From NCBI GenBank assembly GCA_001949185.1, contig BDGG01000002.1:1981826-2045825 (forward strand): a stretch of DNA of 64,000 nucleotides. The letters run 5' to 3'. Below the pieces are notes generated by a model. It saw nothing but the letters and a program-made list of their open reading frames with translations, made no database searches and was not told the DNA's origin. The DNA comes from Ramazzottius varieornatus. Its lineage: Eukaryota; Tardigrada; Eutardigrada; Parachela; Ramazzottiidae. The position numbers and the translations under genes were made by a program. Of this stretch, positions 35,881-48,600 are shown piece by piece. Numbering within the stretch: the stretch's first letter is position 1; each line of letters begins with the position of its first letter.

Positions 35881-35932
35881 CCAAGGTGGCGCACCTTTGT
35901 GTTGTCATTGGCTGGGAAGGTGCGCCACTAGA
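35881..35932 (+). repeat. GTGGCGCAC hairpin element, copy 15
   Basis: Arms CCAAGGTGGCGCAC and GGTGCGCCACTA. The flanks (ACGAGATCGTTAT and the run to TTCGTTTGCCC) show the extended ends. Not inside a recognised gene. Confidence 0.8.
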
Positions 35933-36329
35933 GATGACTAGCTTACACATTTCGTTTGCCCAGCTCTCATGTATTATAGTGACTAAAGAACTTGACGATT
36001 GTGCTCGATACTTTCTGTGCGTTACAGTCTACGCTGCCCTGTATTACCTGTATAACGATGAGCGACCGAAGGTGTTCGAGATTGTTTTCATCTATAACAA
36101 AATGAACTTCGAAGCTGGAATTTACGATGACCCCAACGTCCTCGTCAATGTCAGGGTTCATCCGAACTCAATGTCCGGGGCTGAGAAGAGCGCAATTGAC
36201 GATGTCATCGACAGAACGTTGCGGCCTTACTGCATGGGTACGGCTGATTTGCAGACGACCATTTTCCGTCTTGGATCCTTGTACGGAACCCCCAACACGG
36301 GACTTCCTCAACTTGGTGGCAGGATATGA
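35886..36329 (+). CDS. unassigned open frame, possible exon
   Basis: A 147-codon frame whose first 20 codons are the hairpin repeat. The rest has a hydrophobic segment (YFLCVTVYAALYYLY) followed by a hydrophilic domain (VFEIVFIYNKMNFEAGIYDD, GTADLQTTIFRLG). The layout, one membrane helix then a roughly 90-aa domain, faintly recalls a SEA-domain membrane protein, but no motif confirms it. No splice partners found. It may be a gene fragment or chance. Confidence 0.25.
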   Translation: MAHLCVVIGWEGAPLEMTSLHISFAQLSCIIVTKELDDCARYFLCVTVYAALYYLYNDERPKVFEIVFIYNKMNFEAGIYDDPNVLVNVRVHPNSMSGAEKSAIDDVIDRTLRPYCMGTADLQTTIFRLGSLYGTPNTGLPQLGGRI

Positions 36330-36349
36330 GGCTTCCTTGCCCCATCCCC

Positions 36350-36655
36350 CTTTGACTTAGCACATACATCTGTGATTAGAAAGGCAGACACGGCCAAGTT
36401 CATGGTCAATATCCGAGTACCAGGTCGATCGAGAATTTTATCTTTCCATACGATGATGACCAATGACAATCGAAACGCAAAGTAGGAGAGGGAACCAAGA
36501 GGGTTTGCGACAGGGTAAGACTCGTTGGCGACCGTAAGGACAGTCGAAATAGCGTTCCAGGAGATGTCTGGAGGCACAGTACGACGGTGGAAGTACCTTA
36601 CGATCAACCCGCCTACTTTTGAACAGGAAAATGCGAGTGCGCTCTTTTTGAACAA
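36350..36655 (-). pseudogene. GPCR TM1-TM2 exon fragment
   Basis: The minus-strand frame reads SLVIIVWKDKILDRPGTRIL then TMNLAVSAFLIT, which is how TM1, the first intracellular loop and TM2 of rhodopsin-class receptors look (LRPGT, NLAVSD). An Asn-linked site (NES) precedes TM1. A GTATGT donor follows FLITD. The usual GN pair of TM1 and the TM2 Asp (here Ala) are missing and no exons for TM3-TM7 are seen downstream. Probably a relic or an incomplete model. Confidence 0.4.
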
Positions 36656-37763
36656 ACCACAAATCTATAGTCAGTTGCGAACAGGAAAAGTTTTGTTTAG
36701 GACTGAGAAGTCGGATACTCCGATGAAATTACTCTCCCTAGGCAGCAGCTTAGGTCTTGTGCTGTAGAGCACACCAGTTTGTTCGCGACCGCTTTCTCTT
36801 TGGTTCCGTATCGCAAAGTTCTTACCGAAGGCGGGTCATGTCGTCGCGGGACAGTATCGAGTAACTGGAAATGTCAGGCGAGCCACACAACACTTCCCAG
36901 CAATATTATGATTTCCTGTGAGCAGAAATGATTATAGCCTTTCGCTGAGGTGCTTCTCAAGCCTGTGCAGTAACTTCCAAAGCGCCATCGCTTGGAGCCA
37001 CCTCAGGTCGATCGTGTTGCGGTTTGATCAAGTTAATGAATACAGCTACATCTCGTCAACTGAAAGCATCAGGCAGGTCGGGTGCTTCATTCTGAAATCT
37101 GAAGTGCGCCTCCTTGCATGAAGTTCAATAGAGCATTATTAAACTTACGCCGTACCGCGCCCTCTAACGCGCTAATCCTAATGCTCCTAATGCTCTAACC
37201 CGCCAATCTCAATCCATGCGCATATTATTGTTCGGTATTGTGGTTCGGCCAACTGGCTTGTTCGGCCAACTGGAAAAGATGTCATGGTCCTATTTATCCG
37301 CAAGACTGAGCGTCAGCTCCTCATGTCAGATGGATTAGTGAGTATTTAAGTGTATTTATTAATTTTTTTATGGAAATATCCACTCAAACCTGATGAACTG
37401 GATATCTAATATTAAGGAAAGCTGAAACATACTTACGTGAACGACATGACATTGTAGGGCTAGCGACTTTGTGTCCTATAAAATCGATCTTGTGAATCAA
37501 ATCTTTATGTTTATTGTATGATTGCAAGAGCAATTGGTTGTGCTCCTGAAGACGTTTCCGACGTGAAATCAGTAGAATACAGTGAACGTGATGTATATCA
37601 TTGTGTGTCACTTTGTTTGTTCCTAGACTTTCCAGCCCAGTCGAGTTCTAGGTTCCTGCTCTAGAGTTTTCCACTCACAAATCGGACGCACGAAATCTGA
37701 TCTAACTGAGCTTGGAATCAGCGTTTAATCAGCTGGTAGTTTTATTACTGCCATTAACACCCT

Positions 37764-38252
37764 GATTACCACCGTACTCACTGTGAGTACAATACGGCAC
37801 TTTTTCGCTCACCATAATTTCCATTTTGCCCGGTTTGAGTCAAACTTTTTTTCATTGCCTGGTCTGCGGTCTTATCACCGAAACGCAGCTGATGGCCACT
37901 GGTCAGTACAACTTCCGCAGGCTGGAAAAAATCCTCACGATTTCGGGCAGTTTCGGGGGTATTTTAGGTTTCATGTCTTTGCTCGAGATACATAGCTACC
38001 ATCTGTTTAGAAAGACAATGAAACACTGAGGAGAGCTTCCTCTACCGATACTAGGCTTGGGACAAAGTCGGTGTCATCGGTGCGTCCAGAAAAAAATCAA
38101 AACGGCCAGGGCTACTTTTCCCACGTTGGGCTTTACGGCCTTCCAATCTCCACAATTTCGAAATTCTGAAAGTTGTCTATTGGCTAGTTTGGGTTACGCT
38201 TTCCCTTTCCTCCAGTTAAAGTTCTGTGCTCACAGTGAGTACGCTGGTAATC
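37764..38252. mobile_element. 489-bp inverted-repeat element
   Basis: Ends 37764-37787 and 38229-38252 are reverse complements with two mismatches (GATTACCASCGTACTCACTG, then TGAG). The left end also holds the palindrome GTACTCACTGTGAGTAC. No coding capacity. It ends about 140 bp before the orphan GPCR start. Confidence 0.6.
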
Positions 38253-38391
38253 TGCCGACACAAAAAGCTTGGTATTCAGGGTGTTAAATTTGCGCCCACG
38301 AACTCCGACAATCGATTTTACTTAAACGTCAAGATTTTCGCTTCGGCAGACCGTTTTTCCAGCCGAGCCCACGACAGATTTATCAAATAGG

Positions 38392-39474
38392 ATGGAACTT
38401 TTAAGCAATTGGTCCAACTGGATTGAAGCGAGGCACGCCAACGCGTCTCTGTTATCAAGCAACCTTACCGGCGCAAATGCCACGCTGACCACCGATGGCT
38501 CGAATCCTATTGCTGCCTGGTGGATGCTGCTGATCTTCGTTCTGATGACCGCCGTCACGGTTTTCGGGAACCTAGCTATCGTTACATTGTTTCTCGCCGA
38601 CAAAAAAGTCCGTACTCCTTTCAACTACATTTTATTAAATATTGCTATTGGTGATGCGCTGATTGGTACGGTGGATATGCCGTACTATGCAGCGAGCTAC
38701 TTTTACTGGGGTTTCTGGCCGTTTTCCGACCAGCAATGTTCCTTCTGGATGTTCATCGACTACCTCATGCCGACCATAACGCTGGCTAGCATAACCGCTT
38801 TGTCGCTGGACCGTCTTTGGGCCTTGATGGCGCCCATCGCCTATCGGTGCTGTAACACCACGCGGAAAGCTTCTGTGACAATTTTCGTTATTTGGTTGTA
38901 TTCGACGTTGGGGATGCTTCCTGGTTATGCCTACACCCGTCTTTATCTGGCCGATCAAAGAGCAGATAAAACTTGTTTATGGGAAGTGGCAGGTCTGCCA
39001 AACTGGGCTTCGCCTTCCTATCCATTAATTATCAATTTGTGTGCTCCTTTCGCGATTACGCTGCTTTGCTACGTCGGCATCGTGCTGAGGTTGCTTCAGC
39101 TGCGTTCAAGTCGAGCGGCGGTCAACCCTGAGACCCATCGCCAGACAAGCAAGAGGAACCGTCGTGAGCAACAGGCATTTGCAGTGTTGACCTTACTGGT
39201 CGTGACCCTATCCGTCTCCTACATGCCATGGGTGGTCTATACGGTCCGATTAGTGGTATTGAAGTATGAAGACTCATTGACATTCTACAATGTCAGCTAC
39301 TGGATGGGCTTCATTTTGTCAGCTGCCAGTCCTTTCATGGCTCTTGTTGGGAGTCAGGATCTCAGGACTGCGATGCGAAGACTGTGTCATGGAAGATCCG
39401 GCAACCTGGAGAACCCCAGTGGTAACAGAGTATCCGTATTGCGCAAAGCCACCGCTCCGATACCCACCACGTAG
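38392..39474 (+). CDS. intronless orphan GPCR, rhodopsin class, divergent
   Basis: One uninterrupted 360-aa frame from the ATG at 38392 (MELLSNWSNWIEAR). Three N-linked sites (NWS, NLT, NAT) lie before TM1. Seven hydrophobic segments follow, with FGNLAIV in TM1, LLNIAIGDALIG in TM2, a Cys before TM3 (QQCSFWMF) and a Cys in the second extracellular loop (KTCLWEV). Layout and loops resemble amine/muscarinic-like receptors. Key switches are changed: DRY is DRL (LDRLWALM), TM6 has YMPW instead of CWxP, and TM7 has SPFMALV where NPxxY is expected. A bona fide intact gene by length and frame, but ligand and coupling are unknown. The lack of introns, unlike its neighbours, suggests retroposition. 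Confidence 0.88.
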   Translation: MELLSNWSNWIEARHANASLLSSNLTGANATLTTDGSNPIAAWWMLLIFVLMTAVTVFGNLAIVTLFLADKKVRTPFNYILLNIAIGDALIGTVDMPYYAASYFYWGFWPFSDQQCSFWMFIDYLMPTITLASITALSLDRLWALMAPIAYRCCNTTRKASVTIFVIWLYSTLGMLPGYAYTRLYLADQRADKTCLWEVAGLPNWASPSYPLIINLCAPFAITLLCYVGIVLRLLQLRSSRAAVNPETHRQTSKRNRREQQAFAVLTLLVVTLSVSYMPWVVYTVRLVVLKYEDSLTFYNVSYWMGFILSAASPFMALVGSQDLRTAMRRLCHGRSGNLENPSGNRVSVLRKATAPIPTT

Positions 39475-39673
39475 GCCTACATGCCAACATGGCGATGCGA
39501 CTGGTTCACTATCAGTGTGTAGCCTTTATTCATTCAGTTCACATAATCCATATGCACAGGAAATGAAAGTCGACTAAGGGGGTGAGGAAAGATTCATGGT
39601 GAACATAAATGCAGAGAATTGTTTTGTGTACATCCAAACAGGAAGACTATACTATGAAACTCATATATCACGT

Positions 39674-42600
39674 TTATGACCGGAGAGCAGTGTTAATGTG
39701 GTTGGCGGTGATGCGAGCGGCGTCACCCAGGACAAATCCTTCGTGGTTTCCAGTCACCGTCGACACGTTCAGCTTCGTCGTGCACACCTGCGAAAATTTC
39801 CAATATAATTTCAGGCAAAAGAACAACGGCCTCTTGACTTACCTTATCGAGTTCGTAGACTTCACCGAGGTTGCGGATCATCTTCTCCGAGCACTTGATC
39901 AAGGTAACCTTGCCGGTGTACTTGCGAGCAGGCTTGTATGTATCAGCGGCTATCAGACGTTGGGCGAAGAGGTTGGCGGCCTCGCTGAAATCCGCACCTT
40001 GAATGTGACGGAGTTGCGGACAGCGGTGTAGTTCCTCGATGGCCACCTTAGTCTTGGCTTCGAAGCCAGTGGCAGCGGCCAATTTCTCTTGAAGCTGAAA
40101 AACCCAAAGTCAATATCTGAAATTTTGAGCGATAAAAGAAGAGTTCGACTTACCGTCTTGCGTTGCGTCTTGACGAACTGCGTGACAAACATGGTCAGGA
40201 TGGCGTTCTGGAAAGCGTTGTCCTTGCGTCTGTTTAGCTCTTCGATGGCAGCGGTGGGGTCGACCGTGTAGCCAGCCTTCATGGTCTTGGTGAAAGCAGC
40301 CACGAAGGAGTGCGACCCGTCGAGGAGGATGAGGTTGCTGACGGTCTCGTTGCTCTCTTGAAGCTGCAGAGCCATCTCGAAGGCGATGCCGGCACCGAAG
40401 GAGTAGCCGGCCAGGTTGTAGGGACCTTCTGGCTGGATCTTCTTCACCTCCTGCAAACCATGATTATATTTGTTCTAATTTCTTTCAATTTCGTACATCT
40501 ACAAAAAAAGCACTATGTTCTAAACTGAAAGTTCGCCAAACAAATTCAAGCAGGTCGCTTTTTGCAACTGACACACGCTTTTAGCCAATTCAGCCGAAAA
40601 AGTGCGCCACTTCAGAAAATAATGTGGTCCAGCTTATTTAGCTTTTAGGTTTCTCGGTCGTACCTTCAGATAAGACTCCGCGAGTGCTTGTGTGGAACTG
40701 ATGTCGGCTTGTTTGGTGCAGTTCAAGCCATACGCCGTGACTTGCAGATGGTTAGCCAAGGTAGCCAACACGGGGAGCACCGTACCTTCCATCGGGTGGA
40801 CGATGAACAGGGTTACCTTGGAGTCTCGCGACTCGCTCAGCGGGACGATGGCAGTCTTGGGCACGATCTCCTGCAGGTTGTAGTGCTTATTGACGTTCTC
40901 CAACAGCGTCGGGTTCTCGAAGTCGCTGGACGCCTTGTGGCTCTCGGAGAACTTGGCGGCCTCCACAGCGTTGGTGGCGCCCGACAGCAGGCACACGTCA
41001 CGGACACACAGCGAACGGATCTCTTGGAGGGTGAGAGACAGGTCGAAGTCGCGTTCGAGGACTTGACCGAGCTCCATGGCCATCAAAGAATCGATACCGT
41101 AGTCGCCCAGGGACAAGAACATGTCCAGTGAAGCAAAGTCTTTGATACCTAATTTTAAAAGCAGGCATGAGTATTGGAAACCGATTTTGCCTATGCAGAA
41201 TTGGGAGGGCGGTACTAGTAAATGAAACATTTGAGCTCGTTCTTCAAGTTGCGCATGTTCTAGTTGTTATTGGAACGATCTACTTAGAGGAACGATCTTC
41301 TCGAGTTCGATTATTCCCCAAGCGGCGCATGTACCTATATAGCATGCGCCACTTGAAAAAACGATTTCATACGTTTCGTTTGCCAGCATTCCAATTTATG
41401 CCTTCATACCCATAATTTTGGCGACGGTCTGTGGAAGGTGTGACTTGTCTCGTGGTCCTTCACCATCGTCATCGCCGGTGGTGGTGTGCTTCTTCTGACT
41501 TTCCTTGACGGCGTCCAGAAAGAAGATGCCGTGTTGGTGATGGTCGACGATGGTATTCAGCGCATCGAAGTAGGCTCGAGCAGTCAGAGTTGCCTTGGGT
41601 GTTTCAACCTCCGTTTCACCATCTGGTTGTTCACTCTGCTTGGTCTTTTGATCTACAAAAGCAACGTCAGTCAGCAATACAATCATCAAGCAGAAATGGT
41701 ACCGCCCAGATCGTCATCTCAGGTGGCGCACCGTTTTATTGTTATTGGCTAAGAATGTGCGCCACTTGGATAAATAATCTGGGCCAGTTCCCTTCTTGAT
41801 GTCCCAACTCCCAAGTGGTTGATTCAACGATTCATCTTACTCAGAGTTGGACTGTTGACGATGATGGTAGGTCGTCCGCGCTTTTCGCGGCTAGCCAGCC
41901 ACACACTCTGTTGCGACACCGCCTGGTTGACGTTCTTCTCCGTGCCGAAGTTCATCACGACAAACTGTTGCATCTTCTCGTCGGCGTTGGTGTTGGCCAA
42001 AGCTCCATCAATGAGACCCGACTTGTCGTCTCCACCAGCCTTATTCAGGATGTACAAGCCAGTCACCGGGATTTGGCTCGCGACATCACGGAGGACATCG
42101 GGGTGGTCGACGTGGTGGACCAGCTTGGCGCCAGTCGACTCGACGTAGCGCAACTGAGCCGCGGTGGATGCAGCCAAATTGGGACTGAACGTCACAAAGT
42201 GAATGGTGGTAGCACCTTGACTGGCCAACCAGTAAGCTACCTTGGCAGCAATGTTCTCTTCGTCGTTGGCGAAGACCACAAACGAACCTGAAGAAAAAGG
42301 ATAATTTGATAGAACTTGTCCGAAAACGTTTTCACCCAGATCGTTACGCCAACTGGCGCATGTTCTCGTTTTTCTTAGCTGAGAGTGTGCGCCTCTTGAC
42401 AAGACGTTCGGAAAACGGTCGAGGACGAACCTGGCTTGTTCTGTGGGACAGCCAAAGGTACGCTGTTTTGGGTGTTGGTGGTAGATATGACTGGTGGAGG
42501 AAGTGGCAGGAAGGCGCCGTTGGACAGTCCAGTGGCGATGAACTCGTTGACACGGGTGTTCTGATCCTGGACGAAGGAAGCGAACTTGAGGTAAGGGACG

Positions 42601-45600
42601 ATGCGGTGGTTCAGGGCGTAGTGCAGATCAGCAGACGAGGCTTCGGTGGTCAGGGTGTTAGGTTCCAGGTAGACACCACCCTTTTGCAGCAGACGAGAGG
42701 AGGCTCGCAACTTGCTACTCGTTGTTGCGTTGTAGACGATATCAACACCTTGACCGTTTGTCAGCTATACGATAGACTTAGCATTAGAGACCAAAAAGGT
42801 AAATGTCGATGTTGGAAGGTTAATGTTACCTTCGTGATGTGACGGACGAGGCTGGTGGTCAAAGGTGAGTCGAACAGCGTGACAGCCTTGAAGGTATGGA
42901 GACGATCGTTGGCCAAACGAGCCTGTTCCTGACTGAGACCCACAACGAAAGCGTGGTATCCGAGGACGGAAGCCACACGGGCGACAGCCTCAAACTCAAA
43001 GGTGCAGGCATCGGCGTGGATCAGGATGGCTTGGGATATGACGGGGTGCGCGGCATGGGCTAGCTCCAGCAGACCGTAGGCAGCTGTGGCGTACGGACGG
43101 ATGACGTCGGACTCGGACAGTGGCTGGGTGGGTGTGGACAACAAAGTGGCGGGTTGCTTGGTGGTAGGGGTGGCAACGTGGGTGCGGTAGGTGCCCCAGG
43201 TGGCGTGGTGTTCCACGTTGACGAGGAGATCGACGGCGATGATCTCGCGGGGAATGCTACCGGATGAACTAACGGCCACTCTGCAAGATTGAGACCGCCT
43301 CAGAATTCCACTCAACTTAAGTTACAGTGCAAGCAACATTTTTGCGCCTTTTGAATATTCGTTTGGACAATACCGACGTGACAGAACGACATAGCATCGG
43401 CCACGACACTCCAGTTTTCTACGCTTTCCTCACCATGCCTTCAACGTCTGTTCTGCTGGTTCGGAAAATGACCCTCATATGGGTACGAGGTAAACGGCAT
43501 AATTCGGGCATGGCAANNNNNNNNNNNNNNNNNNNNNNNNNNNNNNNNNNNNNNNNNNNNNNNNNNNNNNNNNNNNNNNNNNNNNNNNNNNNNNNNNNNN
43601 NNNNNNNNNNNNNNNNNNNNNNNNNNNNNNNNNNNNNNNNNNNNNNNNNNNNNNNNNNNNNNNNNNNNNNNNNNNNNNNNNNNNNNNNNNNNNNNNNNNN
43701 NNNNNNNNNNNNNNNNNNNNNNNNNNNNNNNNNNNNNNNNNNNNNNNNNNNNNNNNNNNNNNNNNNNNNNNNNNNNNNNNNNNNNNNNNNNNNNNNNNNN
43801 NNNNNNNNNNNNNNNNNNNNNNNNNNNGTAGTTTGCCGAGTGGAAAAACTTGTTTACGGTAGCCTTAAACAGTTTTGAGGATGATCTGGTGGACGGAATT
43901 CGAAAAACAGGACTCTAGCCAGAGGAAGGTATCGCTAATGTTAAAAAGCCTACGAAATGAGATTGAGAAGGGCCACAAGAGGCGCTTGACTCGATTTATT
44001 TAACAACCTTCGTTGACGTCATAAAGCTCGTTTGAAGTGAAAAAAGACTTTCACATGACAAAACACTGCTCGATGATGCATTACCGCCGGTTATAGTCAG
44101 CGGCACACGCTAACCAGCAACCTGACACGTGCTGCCACCCCATACCGCAGGCTTGCCCGAATTATGGGTCGGAAATTGCCATGCCCGAATTATGCCGTTT
44201 ACCTCGTAGTCGACAAATGACTCGAACAAAATCGTCATCCCAAGTGGCGCACATTTTCAGCCAATAACAATGCAAACGTGCGCCTGTTGAGGTAACGGTC
44301 GTGTTCAGTTCATTTAACGACTTCTCAATCATTATGATTTATGCGGTTGCTTACCGGAGTGGTCCACCGTTGGAGTCCTTGTTTCGTGCCACGACGGCAT
44401 CGACCACCATGGCGTCGAAGGTGGGCATGGTCAACCACACCCGGCCAGTACCGTCTAAGGTGCTGCTTTGCTGAGCCTTCTCACTGACATCATCCAAGAA
44501 GCTCTCGACATCCTTCTGATCACGGAACTGTGGCACTGGCACGACTGTTGGGGTGGTAATCCTGGTACTCTGGCCCATCTTGCGGCACAACAGCGTGCTA
44601 CTGACCAGTCCATCGCGATGAGCGGCCACCACCTGGAAACCTTCCTTAGCCAAAGCCTCAGCAAAGTCAGTCAAACCTACGATCGAGAAACCATCGCTTG
44701 ACTTTTGTTTGTGTTGATTGATTGATACTCAGTACCTGGTAGAATGCTCTTCTGGCTTTCTTCGCCAAAGGCTCCGAAGAAGTTCCAGACGCTGGCGTAC
44801 TTCTCCAATGGCTGGACGACCATGAGGTAGCCATCGTTGGCGATCAAGGTCGACAGACCGCGCAGTTGGTTGGGGACGGCTTCGACACCTTGGGTGAAGT
44901 AGTTCTTGGCTACCAGGACGGAGGCAGAAGCGGGCTCGATTTCCACCGACTGGTTGGACTTGATGGCGACGGTCTTGTACTCCACGGTGACGTTGGGTGT
45001 GGTGTGCACTTGGTTTGATGAAAGGGACTTCAGACCTTCTTGGCCAGTCTGCACCAACTCAAGAACCTTCACTTCGTTACCTGAAGGAATATCAAAATTC
45101 AAACTTCCGCCCCCACGAGGACTCGAAAGCACCAGCACAGTGCCGGCATGAAGCTCAAGGACTGGAGTCCGGCAAAAAACCTGGGAATGGCCGTTACCCT
45201 GGTGGCGCACGTTTACTTTGTTATTAGCGAAAGCGTACGCCACTTGGATATTACAGCAGAATTGCTTTAGGCGCACCTCTCCGCTGTTATCAACTGGAGA
45301 TGTGCGCCACTTGAGACCGCGGTCATCCCGAGATTGTTTGTCGGTCACCCACAAAGTACAACTTTTAGATTTTGATGCTTACCCGGGAAGTTTTCGACTG
45401 CAAGTTCCAGTAGCTGGGCGATGGTCTTCTGGCTACCCAACTCGGCCAAGTAGGCGTCATTCTGTACCAAGGTCTTGTAGTTGGGCACAGTCTTCTTGAC
45501 CATATCCTCGACGCTGCTGTACTGTTGGCCGTTGATGCCGGAGAAGACAGAGGTGATGAGCTGCAAGAAGCCGGCGTCACCTTGCTCGATGGTTCGCTTG

Positions 45601-48600
45601 ATCTCTTGGTTGGAGTAGTTGTGGCCGTTGAGGAGGCTCTGATGAGACTGGATTAAGGTGGTGATCTGCTTGGGTGCCTTGTTCTCGTTGACCAGGCGCG
45701 AAGCCTCGGACAGGATGTAGTTGGAGCATAGCTTGGCGTAGGCTGTGTGCGGGTTCTTCTCGTTGGCGGTGCTGGTCATGTCGAAGGGCACAAAGTTAGC
45801 TTCCTTCAGGATGTAGGCACCCTGTTGGGAATGGGTGGGCAACGGTGTCCAGGTGATACCTTCCATCTCGAGGCCAGGAGTGAAAGCAATGTCCAAGTCG
45901 GCCAAAGCTTGAGCTCGGGCTCCATTTTGAGAAGACGCAGCCAACTGGGGGAAGTTTACCTGCATAAAAACTAAGCTATATTCATCTGCAGAAGAATCTG
46001 CTCAAAACAGCAACTTGAGAGCGCAAAACAGACTCGGCCACATCGATGCCCGCAAGTGGCGCATACTTCCAGCCATGAACGCTGGAAAAATGCGTCACTT
46101 GGAACAACAATCAAACTGGTCGATATTGTCTGTTTTCCCAACTGGCGCACAATGCAGGCTTATAACACCGAGGGAGTGCGCCGCTTGGGAAAGCAAGGAA
46201 ATCTGAAGAGGTCGCTCATAAAAAGGCTGGTCGATTACCTTCATGGACTGGATGTTGGTCACACGAGCCAGCTGACGCTTCGGCAAGCTCAATGCATGAA
46301 GTTGGATCAAGCCATCGATGGCGGTCTCGTGATGACGCGCGGTGATGATGGCGGTGCCGTCTTGAGCGGACAGGCCATCGAGGACTTGGTAAAGTGGACC
46401 AAAGTCATAGCCACGGTAGGCCAGTTCTTGGTAGATGGCCGACTGGTCGATGGTGGAGGATCCAGTGGTCTCGATCTGGTCTTCGCCGCATGGTGTGCTT
46501 GAGCTACCGACGTAACCGGTCATGATGACATTCTCGCCGTGAAGGACCTCAAAGTAGCCGGTGGACTTGACAAAGTTGACGTTGAAGGCCACGGATGGCT
46601 TGTGGTCCAGCTCGATGGGCTCACCCGGGAAGTTAACGTTGGAGAACTCCAGTTGCGGGCACTTCTCGATGGTGTTGCCGGTCTCGACGGCGAATGCCTT
46701 GGCCACCACACTGATCAAACCTACAGTCAAGAGCAAATCCCCATTTTTCCACCTAACATAATCGCTTGTGTGACATTTCTATATTCTATGTAAGCATGTT
46801 TTATCACTATTTTCGGATGTTCCAGACTTGCACGTTTTGCTACGGTCTTTCAATTGTTTAAATTGAAGAACCTGACTGCCTTATCGGCCAGCTCGTTTCA
46901 GTACACGTATCAGCTTATTTACCTCCGATGGGGAAGACGCTTCGTTGGTTGATCTTGTGGTCATGATAACGAGCGTTGAGTTGCTCAGTCAGATCGATGG
47001 TGGTCGTTCTCTGCGAGGAGCCGCTGCCACCTTTGTGGATGAAGTCGGTGAAGGCCGGAATTCGCCACTACGGAAGCGACACAACACGGTAAGTTAGATG
47101 TTTCCTGCAAGATAAGAGGACGATGTCTTACGAAGGCCGAATGGTCCCATCGGACGACAGAGCCAATGAAGGGCGTGTCTCTGGGAGCTGGGAGACTGGG
47201 CTTGGGGAATATCTCGTTAACGTGTGGATTCAAGCCGTTGACGTACAGCTTGCCGATGCTCTCTAAGAAGTACTGGACGTTATTGGATGCGCCGCGCTTC
47301 ATTAGTGCGACTGTGGTGCACAGTGGGCCGACCGTCTTCTTGATCAGGGCTTGGAGAAGTCCGTGGGGAGCAATCTCGATGCAGATGGCGTTCTTGGGTA
47401 TCTTGACCATCACTTCGTGGAACTTGACGGTGGTGCGCAGGTTGTGGGCGAAGTATTCGGCAGAGGAAGTCTTGGCCAGATCGGAGTTCCAGTCGGACTC
47501 AGGGACTGAGCTGGACAACCAACGATCAGTTCGACTCTTGGGGTTGGTCAGAGTCTGGAAAAAATGTTGAATTTGAAGATTGTAATTCATTAATTGTCAA
47601 GTTACTTATGTACAGAGAGTAATTCTCCCACTGGTGTGAAACGTAACTTTAATGACAGAAATTGTCGCCTTTTCGCCGCACGTACTTTAAAATCCCACAT
47701 GTCACTTGGGACGGGAGTAAATGACTTGGACCATAATGGACCTCCAAGTGGCGCATGCTTCGGGTCAATAAGAATGGAAACGTGCGCCACTTGAAATAAC
47801 GGTCTGATTAATTCATTTGCCAGTGTCCCAAATGGCTCTTTGATTGTCCCAACTTCGCAGAGCGATTGCATCATATTATTCTAGAAAGTATGCTGTAAGC
47901 GTCATTGTGCGTTGGTTTACCTTCTTCAAGGCTTCGAGGTAGATTGGTGAAGCTTTCTGCATAGCCGGTGAATGGAAGGCAATGCCGTAGCTCTTGACTT
48001 CCTTAGCAAAGATGTTCTTCGCCTTCAGTTCCTCGACGAACTTGTTAACAGCGTCAGCGGGTCCCGAGATAGTCACGTTGTCTTCAGCGTTGTTACAGGC
48101 CACATTCACCTGCGGGTGGTTCTTGCACATCTCGGTGGCATCAGCGGCGCTCAGACCAACGGCGGCCATTGCACCCGGAGCTAAGCCGGCTTCCTGTAAC
48201 CACAGGTGTGTCAACTCGTCCTTCGGTTGATTCATTGACTGATGAATTACCTTGACCGCGCGACCTCTCCAGTAAGCAGTCAAGACCGCTTCTTCCGCTG
48301 TGAAGCATCCATCGGCATAAGCACAGCCGATTTCGCCGGCACTGTGGCCAATGAAACCTTCAGCGTTGATCTTCAAGGCTTGGAGGAGGTCGACCAGGGC
48401 CACTTGGATGGCGGCGATGCCGACGAAGGAGATGGTGGGATCGTCGTAATCAGCCTCGGTGGCGGTGGACAGAAGCTGAACCAAGTCGAGGTTATATGGC
48501 GTCAAGGCAGCGGCGCACTTATCGATGGACTTGCGGAAGAAATCCAGTGTGACCATTTGTTGACCCATCGAGGCCCATTGGGTACCTTGACCGCTGCAAA

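Larger units (their letters stand above)
33172..38391. other. 5.2-kb gene-poor region
   Basis: Contains a GPCR exon fragment (36350-36655), a hairpin copy (35881-35932), two inverted-repeat elements (35210-35456, 37764-38252) and an unassigned open frame at 35886-36329. The frame at 34991-35203 (+) begins with a signal-like hydrophobic run but has no other support. No complete gene recognised. Confidence 0.4.

Noticed and set aside
40688-41131. Open frame of 147 codons on the plus strand
   Set aside because: Antisense shadow of the carrier/thioesterase exon of the synthase.
43327-43878. Plus-strand open frame crossing the gap
   Set aside because: Mostly unknown bases; the frame is only open because N is not a stop.
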